From the NCBI GenBank assembly GCA_024402095.1, contig JAKSJU010000004.1, forward strand, positions 1 to 59,011: a stretch of DNA of 59,011 nt. Reading direction: 5' to 3'. Below the pieces are notes generated by a model. It searched no databases and was not told the DNA's origin. It saw only the letters and a list, made by a program, of their open reading frames with translations. The stretch is from Bacteroidales bacterium. Its GTDB lineage: Bacteria > Bacteroidota > Bacteroidia > Bacteroidales > UBA932. Shown here piece by piece: positions 17,616 through 27,542 of this stretch (its first letter is position 1; each line of letters starts with the position of its first letter). The position numbers and the translations under genes are program-made.

Positions 17616-18674
17616 ATGTTCAGGATATTCATTTTCTCAGCCTTACTACTCACTCTTACATCCTGCCAGCCGGGTAATAACCCCGAACTCCTGTCAGAAC
17701 CGATAATTGACCCGTCCATTGAAGATTTCTTCACAAAAGGCGCGGATATAAGTTGGGTTACAGAAATGGAATCCAAAGGTTACTCGTTCCGCAACCGGGA
17801 AGGCAAGGAGATGGAATGCACAACCCTTATGAAGGAGCTCGGGATTAATACCGTCCGCCTGAGAGTCTGGGTCAATCCCCAAGAGGGATGGTGTGCAAAA
17901 AAGGACGTTCTCCTCAAGGCAAAAAGGGCGCAGGACCTCGGGATGCACATAATGATAGATTTCCATTATAGCGACTGGTGGGCCGACCCGGGAAAGCAGA
18001 ACGTGCCTGAAGCCTGGAAAGGATTTGATGCTGACAGGATGGCGCTGGCGGTGGAAAACCATACGTCGGAGGTCCTGCAATATCTAAAAGATGCTGGAAT
18101 AGATGTCACGTGGGTGCAGGTCGGCAACGAAGTGGAGAACGGAATGCTATGGGAAAGCGGAAGGGTGTCCGGGCAGAAGGCCGAAACCTTCATCAAATAT
18201 TTCAACGCCGGCGCACGTGCCGTGAAGGAAATTTATGATAACGCCTTTGTCATACTGCATATCAGCAATTCCTGGAAAACAGAGACTTTGACCTGGTTCT
18301 ATGACCTTATGCAGACCGGATATGCAAATTATGACATAATCGGCTTGTCTCTCTACCCTTCATATTGGGAAAACGGTGCTTATCCTGACTGGAGAGACAA
18401 GACAAAAAAAGCCGTTTACAACTTCAAGCTGCTTCACGAAAGATATTCGAAACCTGTGATGCTTGTGGAATTCGGTATGCCGAACGCTTTGCCGGAAGCA
18501 TCCAGGGATTGTCTTGAATACATACTCGACAACACCGAAGGCTATGAATGGTTCAAAGGAGTGATACTCTGGGAGCCTGAAGCCGAGAAATCCGTTTTCA
18601 ACTACGAGTACGGAGCTTTTTCCGACGGGATGCCGACCGTAGCCCTGGACCCTTTCAAAACTCATCGTTTATGA
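17616..18674 (+). CDS. GH53 endo-beta-1,4-galactanase lipoprotein
   Basis: 352 residues. Lipoprotein signal MFRIFIFSALLLTLTSC. The catalytic domain opens with FFTKGADISWVTEMESKGYSF and continues with LGINTVRLRVWVNPQEGWC and MHIMIDFHYSDWWADPGKQ, the hallmark blocks of GH53. The acid/base is Glu172 in QVGNEVENGMLW and the nucleophile is Glu285 in LVEFGMP. Family members cut beta-1,4-galactan side chains of pectin. The length is that of a single-domain GH53. Its placement in a starch operon is unexpected. Its stop overlaps the start of the GH2 gene (ATGA), which implies coupled translation and a joint role in galactan or galactooligosaccharide breakdown. Confidence 0.94.
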   Translation: MFRIFIFSALLLTLTSCQPGNNPELLSEPIIDPSIEDFFTKGADISWVTEMESKGYSFRNREGKEMECTTLMKELGINTVRLRVWVNPQEGWCAKKDVLLKAKRAQDLGMHIMIDFHYSDWWADPGKQNVPEAWKGFDADRMALAVENHTSEVLQYLKDAGIDVTWVQVGNEVENGMLWESGRVSGQKAETFIKYFNAGARAVKEIYDNAFVILHISNSWKTETLTWFYDLMQTGYANYDIIGLSLYPSYWENGAYPDWRDKTKKAVYNFKLLHERYSKPVMLVEFGMPNALPEASRDCLEYILDNTEGYEWFKGVILWEPEAEKSVFNYEYGAFSDGMPTVALDPFKTHRL

Positions 18675-21112
18675 AATTGCTGTTTTTCTACGCCCTTGTT
18701 TCCATCCTGCTTCCGAACTGGCAGTTCAGAAAAGACCACGAATATTCGAAAAAAGACGGATGGACGGAAGTCCGCGTTCCACATGACTGGGCAATCCTCG
18801 GACCGTTCGACCGGTCCATTGATCTTCAAGTCACGGCAATAACGCAGAACGGGGAAACCGAAGCCGTAGAGCACACTGCACGCAGCGGGGGACTCCCGTG
18901 GATAGGAAAGGGATGCTATCGTACCACAGTCGACATACCGGACACTGCGGGGAGAAACTTCTGCCTGTATTTCGACGGGGCCATGAGCAATGCACGGGTC
19001 CTGGTCAACGGGCAGGAAGCAGGTGAATGGCCGTACGGATACAATGCTTTCCATTTCGATATCAGCGGACTTGTCAGGAATGGGGACAACGAGGTAATCG
19101 TTCTCCTTGAAAACCTCGAAAGCTCCTCAAGATGGTATCCCGGCGCCGGACTGTACAGGGAAGTCCGCCTCATAGACAGACCTGCCGTTCACGTTCCCGT
19201 ATGGGGGACCAGAGTCACGACCCCTTATGTGAGCAGCGGGAAGGCAACCATAACTGTCAGCACCGAGATTGAAGGATTGGAAAAAGGAAGCGTAGTGACC
19301 CTTGAGACAGTGATTCTGGACGGTGAAGGGAAAGAAGTTGCCAGAAGCACCGACACCCGCAGACTTTATCTGCCGGATCCGATAACGCAACATCTCACGG
19401 TGGATAATCCTTCCCTTTGGTGTCCGGAATCTCCAGCCCTATACACTGCCGTCACGAAGATACTGGATGGCGCCTCCATTGATACTGAATGGGAGGTGGC
19501 AAAGTGGCGCAACCGGGTCTCCGTCACCCGGGGAAACAGGGTTCTGGACAGCGTTGCTACAAGATTCGGAATCAGAAGCCTCGAATATCGTCCTTTGGAA
19601 GGATTTTTTCTCAACGGCAGGCACACAATGTTCAAGGGCGTGTGCAACCATCATGACCTGGGAGCACTGGGAGCAGCCGTAAACCGTTCGGCCATACGCC
19701 ACCGCCTGACCCTTCTCAAGAATATGGGATGCAATGCCATCCGTACATCACACAACATGCCGTCACAGGCCCTCGTTGAACTTTGTGATGAGATGGGATT
19801 TATGCTTATTGTGGAGCCTTTCGACGAATGGGACGAGGCGAAATGCGAAAACGGATATCACCGTTTGTTCGGCCAGTGGGCGGAAAAAGACCTGGTCAAT
19901 ATGATAAGACATTTTCGGAACAATCCTTCAGTCGTGATGTGGAGCATCGGCAATGAAGTCCCTTCCCAGTGGTCGGATCACGGAGTGGAGGTCTGCCGGT
20001 CCCTACAGGAAATCTGCCATAGGGAAGATCCTACGCGCCCTGTGACGAGCGGTATGGACCAACCTGACGGTGGCATCGCATACGGTATGAGTTCTGTTCT
20101 TGACATCCCGGGGTTCAATTACAAGGTTGACAGATACGCTCAGTTGTTCCCTCTCCTTCCGCAAGGATTCATATTGGGCACAGAAACGGCATCTACCGTA
20201 TCATCACGCGGCATATATCATTTCCCTGTCAGAAAAGCAATGAGCGAGTGTTCTGAGGACCACCAATGCAGTTCCTATGATCTCGACTACTGTACCTGGA
20301 GCAATATCCCTGACGAGGATTTTGCTGCGGACATCGACTACCCGTGGCTGTTGGGGCAGTTCGTATGGACCGGCTTCGACTATCTCGGCGAGCCTACGCC
20401 TTACGATACGGATGCCTGGCCGAATCACTCCTCGATGTTCGGCATACTGGACCTTGCAACACTCCCAAAGGACAGATACTTCCTTTACCGCAGTATGTGG
20501 AATGAGTCAGAACAGACCCTGCATATCCTCCCTCACTGGACCTGGCCGGGACGGGAAGGCGAAATCACGCCTGTTTACGTCTACACTTCGTATCCTTCTG
20601 CCGAGCTGTTCGTGAACGGTGAAAGCCGCGGGCGCAGAAGCTTCAATGCCGAGCCTTCCACCGGGCGCTTCCGCCTCGTATGGGATGACGTGGTTTATCA
20701 AAGCGGAGAACTGAAGGTAATTGCTTATGACAAGGACGGGAACAAGGCTGAAGAAAGGACAGTACACACCGCCGGTTCTCCGAAATATCTACAGATATCT
20801 GCTGACAAGAAGTGCCTCGAAGGCATTGATGACCTTGTTTATCTGACGGTCACCGTCTATGACGGGGACGGGAATCCAGTACCGGATGCCGATAATCTTA
20901 TCAATATCAAAGTCAGCGGGTCAGGCAGTTTCAAGGCTGTCGCAAACGGAGACCCTACCTGTCTTGAAAGTTTCCAAAAGCCCCATATGCACCTTTTCAG
21001 CGGATCCTTGTGCTTTATCGTCGAAGGAGGCGCAACTGACGGACCAGTCAACATAGAAGTGTCCTCCAAGGGACTCGTAAAAGCAAAAATCATTATTTCC
21101 AACAAGATATGA
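18671..21112 (+). CDS. GH2 beta-galactosidase-like enzyme
   Basis: 813 residues. The first 18 residues (MKLLFFYALVSILLPNW) look like a short signal peptide without a lipobox, so the enzyme is probably periplasmic. The GH2 sugar-binding domain (RVPHDWAI, CYRTTVDIPDT, NGQEAGEWPYGYNAFHFDIS) and Ig-like domain precede a TIM barrel with acid/base Glu429 (MWSIGNEVPSQW) and nucleophile Glu505 (LGTETAST). C-terminal DUF4982-like (YVYTSYPSAELFVNGES) and Ig-like domains match Bacteroidetes beta-galactosidases. GH2 also includes glucuronidases and mannosidases; the galactosidase call leans on the coupled GH53. The ATGA overlaps at both ends (18671-18674 and 21109-21112) bind the three genes into one translational unit. 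Confidence 0.88.
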   Translation: MKLLFFYALVSILLPNWQFRKDHEYSKKDGWTEVRVPHDWAILGPFDRSIDLQVTAITQNGETEAVEHTARSGGLPWIGKGCYRTTVDIPDTAGRNFCLYFDGAMSNARVLVNGQEAGEWPYGYNAFHFDISGLVRNGDNEVIVLLENLESSSRWYPGAGLYREVRLIDRPAVHVPVWGTRVTTPYVSSGKATITVSTEIEGLEKGSVVTLETVILDGEGKEVARSTDTRRLYLPDPITQHLTVDNPSLWCPESPALYTAVTKILDGASIDTEWEVAKWRNRVSVTRGNRVLDSVATRFGIRSLEYRPLEGFFLNGRHTMFKGVCNHHDLGALGAAVNRSAIRHRLTLLKNMGCNAIRTSHNMPSQALVELCDEMGFMLIVEPFDEWDEAKCENGYHRLFGQWAEKDLVNMIRHFRNNPSVVMWSIGNEVPSQWSDHGVEVCRSLQEICHREDPTRPVTSGMDQPDGGIAYGMSSVLDIPGFNYKVDRYAQLFPLLPQGFILGTETASTVSSRGIYHFPVRKAMSECSEDHQCSSYDLDYCTWSNIPDEDFAADIDYPWLLGQFVWTGFDYLGEPTPYDTDAWPNHSSMFGILDLATLPKDRYFLYRSMWNESEQTLHILPHWTWPGREGEITPVYVYTSYPSAELFVNGESRGRRSFNAEPSTGRFRLVWDDVVYQSGELKVIAYDKDGNKAEERTVHTAGSPKYLQISADKKCLEGIDDLVYLTVTVYDGDGNPVPDADNLINIKVSGSGSFKAVANGDPTCLESFQKPHMHLFSGSLCFIVEGGATDGPVNIEVSSKGLVKAKIIISNKI

Positions 21113-24090
21113 AACGTTATCTGACCCTGCTGGTCACAACCGTGGCCTTATTCTCCTGTTCCTCTCCCGCAGACAACGAGACTCCCTATGCAGAATGGAG
21201 CAGGGATGCCGTTATTTATGAGATGAATGTCCGTCAGCTCACGCCTGAAGGGACTTTCGATGCTGCCTCAGAAGTTCTCCCTATGCTGAAGGAAATAGGC
21301 GTGGACGTTGTCTGGCTGATGCCTGTCCATCCTATCGGGAAGCTAGAACGCAAAGGGACTCTGGGGTCTTTTTATGCCCCGCAGGATTATCTCGCAATCA
21401 ATCCCGAATACGGTACTCTGGAAGATTTCGACGAATTCGTACAGGAAGCGCACAGGCTCGGTATGAAAGTAATTCTCGACTGGGTGGCAAACCATACCTC
21501 CCCTGATTCCAAATGGGCTCAAGAGCATCCCGATTGGTTCCTGCACGACGAGAAAGGCAATTTCGTCGTCCAACACGACTGGACGGACATCGCTCCTATG
21601 GATCTCTCCAATGAGGAGATGCGTGCCGCAATGCGCGACTGTTTCCGTTTCTGGCTCGGAAGGGATGTGGACGGATTCAGATGCGATGTGGCGGGAGAAA
21701 TGCCTGTGGAATATTGGGAATCAATGATAAGCCCTTTGAGGAAGGAATATCCGGGCAGATATTGGCTTGCCGAAGGAGAGAAACCTGAACTTCACACCGT
21801 ATCCGGATTCGACGCAAGTTATAGTTGGGAACTCCATCATCTTCTCAATGACATAGCCACAGGAAAAGCAGACGGCACGAAGCTCGAAGAATATATCAGG
21901 ACCGAAATTCAGAACTACCCTTCGGACGCAATGCGTCTGGCGTTCACTTCAAATCACGACGAGAACGCCTGGGCGGGTACGGAATTCGAACGTATGGGGG
22001 ATGCATGGAAGGCCATGACCGTGCTTTGCTGGACACTCCCCGGGACACAGCCGTTGATATATACGGGACAGGAAGTCGGTATGCATCACAGGTTCGCTTT
22101 CTTCGAGAAGGACGCCATCACTTCATACGATTGGAACGAATATTCTGACTTCTATAAATACCTTTCGGACATCAAACATTCAAATCCGGCACTCAGGTCC
22201 GGAGACCCTGAAGGTGTTTTCGAAATTATTGAATGCAACAGCAATCACATCGAGTTCAGGAGGACGCTCGGAGACAATACCGTCACAGTCGGCGTCCAAC
22301 TGCAGGCTCCGTGGGATTTCATCATAAGTTATCCGGGAAGAAGAGTTGAAAGGGTAGAGCCTCTCAGCTGGTGGGTCGGGATGAAAACCCCTCTCCAGCT
22401 TCTCATACGGGGAGATGACATATCTTCTTATGACATAAGCATAAGTGGAGGGGAAGGAGTGAAAGTGACTGGTATACACAAGGCAGACAGCCCAAACTAC
22501 GCTTTCGTTGACGTAAGCGTTTCTTCAACGGCGGAGCCGGGCACATACGACATCGTTTTCACAAAGGACGGAAGCAGTTTCAGTGTTCCGTATGAAATAG
22601 CTGGGAGACGTGAAGGCTCAGCCTCAAGAAAAAGTTTCGGCCCGGCAGATGCTATCTATCTTCTGATGCCGGACCGTTTTTCCAACGGTGACCCTTCAAA
22701 TGACAATACATCCAACACGGATGAAAAGGCCGACTACGATGCCTTCTTCAGCCGCCACGGAGGTGACATAAGGGGTATCCGCAACCATTTGGACTATATT
22801 CAGGATCTGGGCATGACTGCCATCTGGGCGAATCCGCTGCTTGAGGACAACGAGCCCGAGAGTTCTTACCACGGATATGCATGCTCCGACTACTATCACG
22901 TTGACAGCCGTTTCGGAAGCAATTTCGCCTATCGTGAGCTGGTGAAGGACGCTCACTCCCACAATCTGAAAATGATTATGGACATTGTCACCAACCACTG
23001 TGGAGCCGCCCACTGGTGGATGAAGGATCTGCCGTTCGAAGACTGGGTGCATCAGTGGCCCGAATATACCCACTCAAACTGCGCCTTCTCGGCACAGAAT
23101 GATCCGTACTGCTCCAATCTGGACAAGGTAAATATGCTTGGAGGATGGTTCGACACATCGATGCCTGATATGAATCTCGACAATCCTTTCGTCCTCCAGT
23201 ATTTCAAACAGTGGGCCGTATGGTGGATTGAATGGGCCGACCTGGACGGTCTGAGAGTGGATACATATCCTTACAATGAGAAATATCCTATGGCGGAATG
23301 GTGCGAATCCATCCTCAACGAATACCCGTCCCTCAATATCGTGGGAGAAGTCTGGTCCGTCAATGTCCCTCAGGTAGCATACTGGCAGGCCGGCAATCCC
23401 AACAGGGACGGATTCAATTCCCATCTTCCTTCGATTATGGATTTCTGCCTCCACGATGCAATATGCAGGAGTATCAATTCCGACAGCGAGAGCTGGGATG
23501 AAGGCATTACGAAGATTTATGATTCAATGGCAAATGATGTCTATTTCCAGGACGTCAGCAATATGATGATCTTCCCGGGCAATCACGACACAGACCGTAT
23601 TGCGGACATAGTAGGGAAAGATCCTGCCAAAATGAAAATCATTATGACTCTTATGGCCACTCTCAGAGGGTTCCCCCAGATATATACCGGAGACGAGTAT
23701 TTGGCCGTAAGCCGCGACAGGTCACAAGGGCATGGAGGACTCAGGGTGGAGTTCAATGAAGATTGGGAGCAGGACCCTGCCTCCAAAGACCTCCACGACT
23801 ATGTCAGGACTCTCTTTCAATGGAGAAAGGGATGTCGGATCGTGCAGGAGGGAGACTTCAGGCACTTCCTTTCAAGAGACAACACCTACGCATATTTCCG
23901 ACACTCCGAAGACGGCATTGTCTTCGTCTATGTGAACAATAATCCGCAGCCGCGCGAAATCCCTTGGTCGGACTACAGAGAAATCACCTCGGGTCTGTCC
24001 TGTGGCACCAATGTCATAACTGGAGAAAATGTTGATGTTACCGCTCCAATGACTGTAGGAGGACGCGAATGCCTCGTAGTTCAATTCTGA
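21109..24090 (+). CDS. Tandem GH13-GH13 fusion (amylase + SusA-like neopullulanase)
   Basis: 993 residues with a lipobox (VALFSC). Residues about 28-400 are a complete GH13 barrel: WSRDAVIYEMNVRQLTPEGTF, catalytic Asp193 (DGFRCDVAGE), Glu222 (LAEGE) and Asp284 (SNHDENAW). Residues about 410-993 are a second enzyme that resembles SusA. It has a cyclomaltodextrinase N-domain (RRVERVEPLSWWVGMKTP), a barrel starting DAIYLLMPDRFSNGDPSND, and catalytic Asp718 (DGLRVDTYPY), Glu747 (VGEVW) and Asp827 (GNHDTDRI), followed by a C-terminal beta domain. Both triads look intact. The protein should cut maltooligosaccharides and possibly pullulan, in the periplasm or anchored to a membrane. The second half alone is close to the size of SusA, so this reads as a fusion of two genes. 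Confidence 0.92.
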   Translation: MKRYLTLLVTTVALFSCSSPADNETPYAEWSRDAVIYEMNVRQLTPEGTFDAASEVLPMLKEIGVDVVWLMPVHPIGKLERKGTLGSFYAPQDYLAINPEYGTLEDFDEFVQEAHRLGMKVILDWVANHTSPDSKWAQEHPDWFLHDEKGNFVVQHDWTDIAPMDLSNEEMRAAMRDCFRFWLGRDVDGFRCDVAGEMPVEYWESMISPLRKEYPGRYWLAEGEKPELHTVSGFDASYSWELHHLLNDIATGKADGTKLEEYIRTEIQNYPSDAMRLAFTSNHDENAWAGTEFERMGDAWKAMTVLCWTLPGTQPLIYTGQEVGMHHRFAFFEKDAITSYDWNEYSDFYKYLSDIKHSNPALRSGDPEGVFEIIECNSNHIEFRRTLGDNTVTVGVQLQAPWDFIISYPGRRVERVEPLSWWVGMKTPLQLLIRGDDISSYDISISGGEGVKVTGIHKADSPNYAFVDVSVSSTAEPGTYDIVFTKDGSSFSVPYEIAGRREGSASRKSFGPADAIYLLMPDRFSNGDPSNDNTSNTDEKADYDAFFSRHGGDIRGIRNHLDYIQDLGMTAIWANPLLEDNEPESSYHGYACSDYYHVDSRFGSNFAYRELVKDAHSHNLKMIMDIVTNHCGAAHWWMKDLPFEDWVHQWPEYTHSNCAFSAQNDPYCSNLDKVNMLGGWFDTSMPDMNLDNPFVLQYFKQWAVWWIEWADLDGLRVDTYPYNEKYPMAEWCESILNEYPSLNIVGEVWSVNVPQVAYWQAGNPNRDGFNSHLPSIMDFCLHDAICRSINSDSESWDEGITKIYDSMANDVYFQDVSNMMIFPGNHDTDRIADIVGKDPAKMKIIMTLMATLRGFPQIYTGDEYLAVSRDRSQGHGGLRVEFNEDWEQDPASKDLHDYVRTLFQWRKGCRIVQEGDFRHFLSRDNTYAYFRHSEDGIVFVYVNNNPQPREIPWSDYREITSGLSCGTNVITGENVDVTAPMTVGGRECLVVQF

Positions 24091-24112
24091 TACAAATGAA
24101 AAACATCATAAA

Positions 24113-26284
24113 ATGAAAGTTAAATCCTTGATTTTCTGCCTGTTCGCACTTACAGCATGCAACAACGCCGAATGGCAGCCCTGCTGCGAACTCAACTCTC
24201 CTGACGGAAACCTCAACCTTCAGTTCGCACTTATTGATGGAGCCCCTCAGTACTCCCTGAGCAGGGAAAATACCAAAGTTATTCTTCCAAGCCGTATGGG
24301 CTTCGACATGAGAGGTACTGTCAAGGCTGAGGAAATCAAGATCAAAGGTTCCTCTATCACCAAAGAGGACAGCAAACCGGGATTCTCCATGCACGACGGT
24401 TTCGTTGCCGATACCGTCATATTCGATTCCTTCGATGAAACCTGGGAACCGGTATGGGGCGAGGAGTCTTCCATCCGCAACCACTACAATGAGATGCTTG
24501 TCCGCCTCATCCAGCCTGAATCCGAACGCAGGATGGACATCCGTTTCCGTCTGTTCGATGACGGCCTGGGATTCAGGTATGAATTTCCGGAAGGGCAGCC
24601 TCTGGTATATTTCGTGGTGAAAGAGGAACTTACTGAGTTCGCAATGGCAGATGACTGCCTGGCCTGGTGGATACCGGGAGATTACGACACACAGGAATAT
24701 GAGTATACCGAATGCCGTTTGTCTGAAGTGAGCTCCCACTTCAGGGACAAGCTCAGAGGCAACTCGAGCCAGACATTTTTCAGCACCTCCGGTGTCCAGA
24801 CCAGTCTGCAGATGAAAATGCAGAACGGACTTTACGTAAACATACACGAAGCCGCACTGGTTGATTTTCCTTGCATGAGTCTTCTTGTTGACGAACGCAG
24901 ACACAGTCTGCAGGCATGGCTGACTCCGGATGCCCAGGGATACAATGGCAATCTGCAGACGCCTGCAAAGACTCCCTGGCGTACCGTCCAGGTCGCCCGG
25001 ACAGCCGTCGAACAGCTGCAAAGCCGTCTCGTCCTCAATCTGAACGAACCTTGCGCCATCGAGGACGTCAGCTGGATACATCCTGTCAAATATATGGGCG
25101 TATGGTGGGAAATGATTGCAGGTTACGGAAACTGGCATTACACCGATGACTTTCAGTCTGTGAAACTTGGACAGACCGACTATTCATCCGCCAAGCCGCA
25201 CGGACGCCACAGCGGAAACAACGAAAGAGTCCGCTACTATATCGACTTCGCCGCAGACAACGGTTTCGATGCCCTGCTCGTGGAAGGCTGGAATATCGGT
25301 TGGGAGGACTGGGCCAACTGCGACAAGGATTATGTTTTCGATTTTTTGACCCCTTATCCGGATTTCGACATCGAAGCATTGAATGAATACGCCCATTCCA
25401 AGGGTATCAGGCTTGTGATGCATCACGAGACATCCAGCTCCCCAAGGAATTATGAACGGCATCTGGAAGCAGCATATAACCTTATGAACAAATATGGCTA
25501 TGATGCCGTCAAATCCGGTTACGTCGGCGACATTCTGCCTCAGGGAATGTACCATTTCAACCAATATATGGTCAACCACTACCTGTACTGTGTCAAGGAA
25601 GCCGCCAGACACCACATTATGGTGAATGCACACGAGGCAGTCCGCCCTACCGGACTGTGCAGGACATGGCCGAACCTCATAGGAAACGAATCCGCAATGG
25701 GAACCGAATACCAGGCCTTTGGAGGCATTACCCCGGGACATACTGCAATTCTTCCTTTCACCAGGTTAAACGGAGGGCCAATGGACTACACTCCGGGAAT
25801 CTTCGAACAGAACCTCAAAGAATGGTGCGGAAACGATTCGCATGTGAATTCCACTATCGCCGGACAACTCGGTCTGTACCTTACGATGTACTCCCCTCTG
25901 CAGATGGCCGCAGACACTCCGGAACATTATCTGGAACATATGGACGCATTCCAGTTTATAAAAGATGTGGCAGTGGACTGGAGCGAGAGCCGTTATCTCT
26001 ACGCCGAGCCAATGCATTATGTGGTCACGGCCAGAAAAGCTAAGGATACCGGACTATGGTTCGTAGGAGGCGTGACAGATTCACAGGAAAGGGAATTCGA
26101 AATCCGCTTCGACTTTCTGGAGCCTGGCCGGGAATTCACTGCCACAATCTATTCGGATGCTTCCGACGCCCACTTCCTTGATAATCCTCAAGCTTACGAC
26201 ATTCGAACGCAAATTGTTGACTGCAACAGCGTTATCTATGTCACGATGGCCCCTGGAGGCGGCTTCGGAATCTCTATAAAGTAG
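24113..26284 (+). CDS. susB: SusB-like GH97 alpha-glucosidase
   Basis: 723 residues with a lipobox-like N-terminus (MKVKSLIFCLFALTAC). GH97 blocks are present throughout: WWIPGDYDTQEYEYTE, VKYMGVWWEMIAG, FDALLVEGWNIGWEDW. The residues expected for the inverting subgroup fall at the numbers I recall for B. thetaiotaomicron SusB: Glu439 (HHETS) and Glu508 (NAHEAVRPTG) as base, Glu526 (GNESAMG) at the calcium site and Glu532 (GTEY) as acid. It should release glucose from maltooligosaccharides in the periplasm. It is the last gene of the Sus operon, 22 bases after the GH13 fusion. No terminator is obvious before the promoter at 26307. Confidence 0.95.
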   Translation: MKVKSLIFCLFALTACNNAEWQPCCELNSPDGNLNLQFALIDGAPQYSLSRENTKVILPSRMGFDMRGTVKAEEIKIKGSSITKEDSKPGFSMHDGFVADTVIFDSFDETWEPVWGEESSIRNHYNEMLVRLIQPESERRMDIRFRLFDDGLGFRYEFPEGQPLVYFVVKEELTEFAMADDCLAWWIPGDYDTQEYEYTECRLSEVSSHFRDKLRGNSSQTFFSTSGVQTSLQMKMQNGLYVNIHEAALVDFPCMSLLVDERRHSLQAWLTPDAQGYNGNLQTPAKTPWRTVQVARTAVEQLQSRLVLNLNEPCAIEDVSWIHPVKYMGVWWEMIAGYGNWHYTDDFQSVKLGQTDYSSAKPHGRHSGNNERVRYYIDFAADNGFDALLVEGWNIGWEDWANCDKDYVFDFLTPYPDFDIEALNEYAHSKGIRLVMHHETSSSPRNYERHLEAAYNLMNKYGYDAVKSGYVGDILPQGMYHFNQYMVNHYLYCVKEAARHHIMVNAHEAVRPTGLCRTWPNLIGNESAMGTEYQAFGGITPGHTAILPFTRLNGGPMDYTPGIFEQNLKEWCGNDSHVNSTIAGQLGLYLTMYSPLQMAADTPEHYLEHMDAFQFIKDVAVDWSESRYLYAEPMHYVVTARKAKDTGLWFVGGVTDSQEREFEIRFDFLEPGREFTATIYSDASDAHFLDNPQAYDIRTQIVDCNSVIYVTMAPGGGFGISIK

Positions 26285-26306
26285 GAAACTCTTTCGCAGA
26301 TTTTTG

Positions 26307-26314
26307 TATATTTG
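26307..26314 (+). promoter_or_regulatory. -7 box of the sphingolipid gene promoter
   Basis: TATATTTG, perfect to the TAnnTTTG consensus and followed by CG, 32 bases before the ATG at 26346. It marks the end of Sus operon control and the start of a separate unit. Confidence 0.7.
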
Positions 26315-26345
26315 CGCCATTGTCGTGTATTAAAACCAAACCAAA

Positions 26346-27539
26346 ATGCAAAAAATATTAAATGCAATTTGCGACAAATACACTGTGCCTCAGGATGTTA
26401 AGGCAAAGGGTATTTATCCGTATTATCGTCCTATTTCAACAGGACAGGATCCTGTGGTGACGATGGCAAACGGCCAGAAAGCCCTGATGTTCGGTTCGAA
26501 CTCGTATCTTGGCCTTTCTGATGACCCAAGACTGAAAGAAGCTGCCATTGCGGCAATCAAAAAATATGGTACCAGCTGTTCAGGTTCAAGATTCCTCAAC
26601 GGAACACTGGACATCCACTGCGAGCTTGAAGAGAAACTTGCCAAGCTCGTCGGGAAGGAGGAAGCAGTTACGTACAGCACCGGATTCCAGGTAAACCTCG
26701 GAGTCGTAAGCTGCCTCGGAATACGCGGAGGCTATATACTGCTTGATGAGCTCGACCATGCCTGCATCATCGACGGCAGCCGCCTGAGTTTCAGCACCGT
26801 ATACAAGTTCAAGCACAACGATATGGAGTCTCTCGAAAAGAAGCTTCAGGTCTGTGAGAAGGACGCTTTCAAACTTATCGTAGTTGACGGAGTATATTCC
26901 ATGGAAGGAGACATCGCCCCTATCCCTCAGATATGCGACCTCTGCGAAAAATACAACGCATCCATAATGATTGATGACGCCCACGGACTCGGAGTGCTCG
27001 GTGAAAACGGGCGGGGAACTGCAAACCATTTCGGAGAGACCGACAGGGTCGACTTGATAATGGGTACCTTCTCAAAGAGTTTCGGCTCCCTCGGTGGATT
27101 CATTGCCGCGGATTCCGACGTGATTAATGTTCTCAAGCATCAGTCCCGTTCTCTCATTTTCAGCGCATCCATGCCGCCTGCAAACGTAGCGGCAGTCAGC
27201 AAGGCCATTGACATTATGCTTGAAGAGCCTGAGAGAATCGAGAATCTCTGGAAGGTCACTCGTCACGCACAGGAAGCGTTCAAAGCCAACGGTTTCGATA
27301 CAGGACACACTCAGTCCCCTATCATCCCTCTGTTCGTCCGTGACACGGAGAAGGCTATGACAATCGTCAAGCTTGCTCTTGACGAGGGCGTTTTCATTAC
27401 TCCTGTCATCGCCCCTGCAGTGCCGGAGAAGGACGTAATGATCAGGTTCGCGCTCATGGCCACTCACAGCTGCGAACAGGTGGACATTGCCGTGGAGAAA
27501 CTTACAGGAATCTTCAAGAAACTGGACATAATAGCTTAA
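26346..27539 (+). CDS. spt: Serine palmitoyltransferase (alpha-oxoamine synthase)
   Basis: 397 residues. The pyridoxal-phosphate enzyme signature is complete: GSNSYLGLSDDPRLKEAA, GTSCSGSRFLNGT, YSTGFQVNLG, DELDHACIIDG, VVDGVYSMEGDIAPI, IDDAHGLGVLG, and the cofactor lysine Lys244 in GTFSKSFGSLGGF. The family also contains 2-amino-3-ketobutyrate ligase and the biotin enzyme BioF. The N-terminus (CDKYTVPQDVKAKGIYPYYRPI) resembles Bacteroidetes serine palmitoyltransferases, which condense serine with an acyl-CoA to start sphingolipid synthesis at the cytoplasmic membrane. The adjacent short-chain reductase fits the next step. Kbl remains the main alternative, but the neighbourhood argues against it. 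Confidence 0.88.
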   Translation: MQKILNAICDKYTVPQDVKAKGIYPYYRPISTGQDPVVTMANGQKALMFGSNSYLGLSDDPRLKEAAIAAIKKYGTSCSGSRFLNGTLDIHCELEEKLAKLVGKEEAVTYSTGFQVNLGVVSCLGIRGGYILLDELDHACIIDGSRLSFSTVYKFKHNDMESLEKKLQVCEKDAFKLIVVDGVYSMEGDIAPIPQICDLCEKYNASIMIDDAHGLGVLGENGRGTANHFGETDRVDLIMGTFSKSFGSLGGFIAADSDVINVLKHQSRSLIFSASMPPANVAAVSKAIDIMLEEPERIENLWKVTRHAQEAFKANGFDTGHTQSPIIPLFVRDTEKAMTIVKLALDEGVFITPVIAPAVPEKDVMIRFALMATHSCEQVDIAVEKLTGIFKKLDIIA

Positions 27540-27542
27540 TCT

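Noticed and set aside
24038..25138. 366-codon minus-strand frame opposite the GH13 fusion and GH97 genes
   Set aside because: It spans two real genes antisense, and its product has no domain pattern.
27441..27539. Assignment of the alpha-oxoamine synthase as BioF or Kbl
   Set aside because: No biotin or threonine genes are nearby; the adjacent SDR and the N-terminal pattern favour serine palmitoyltransferase, although only an assay would settle it.
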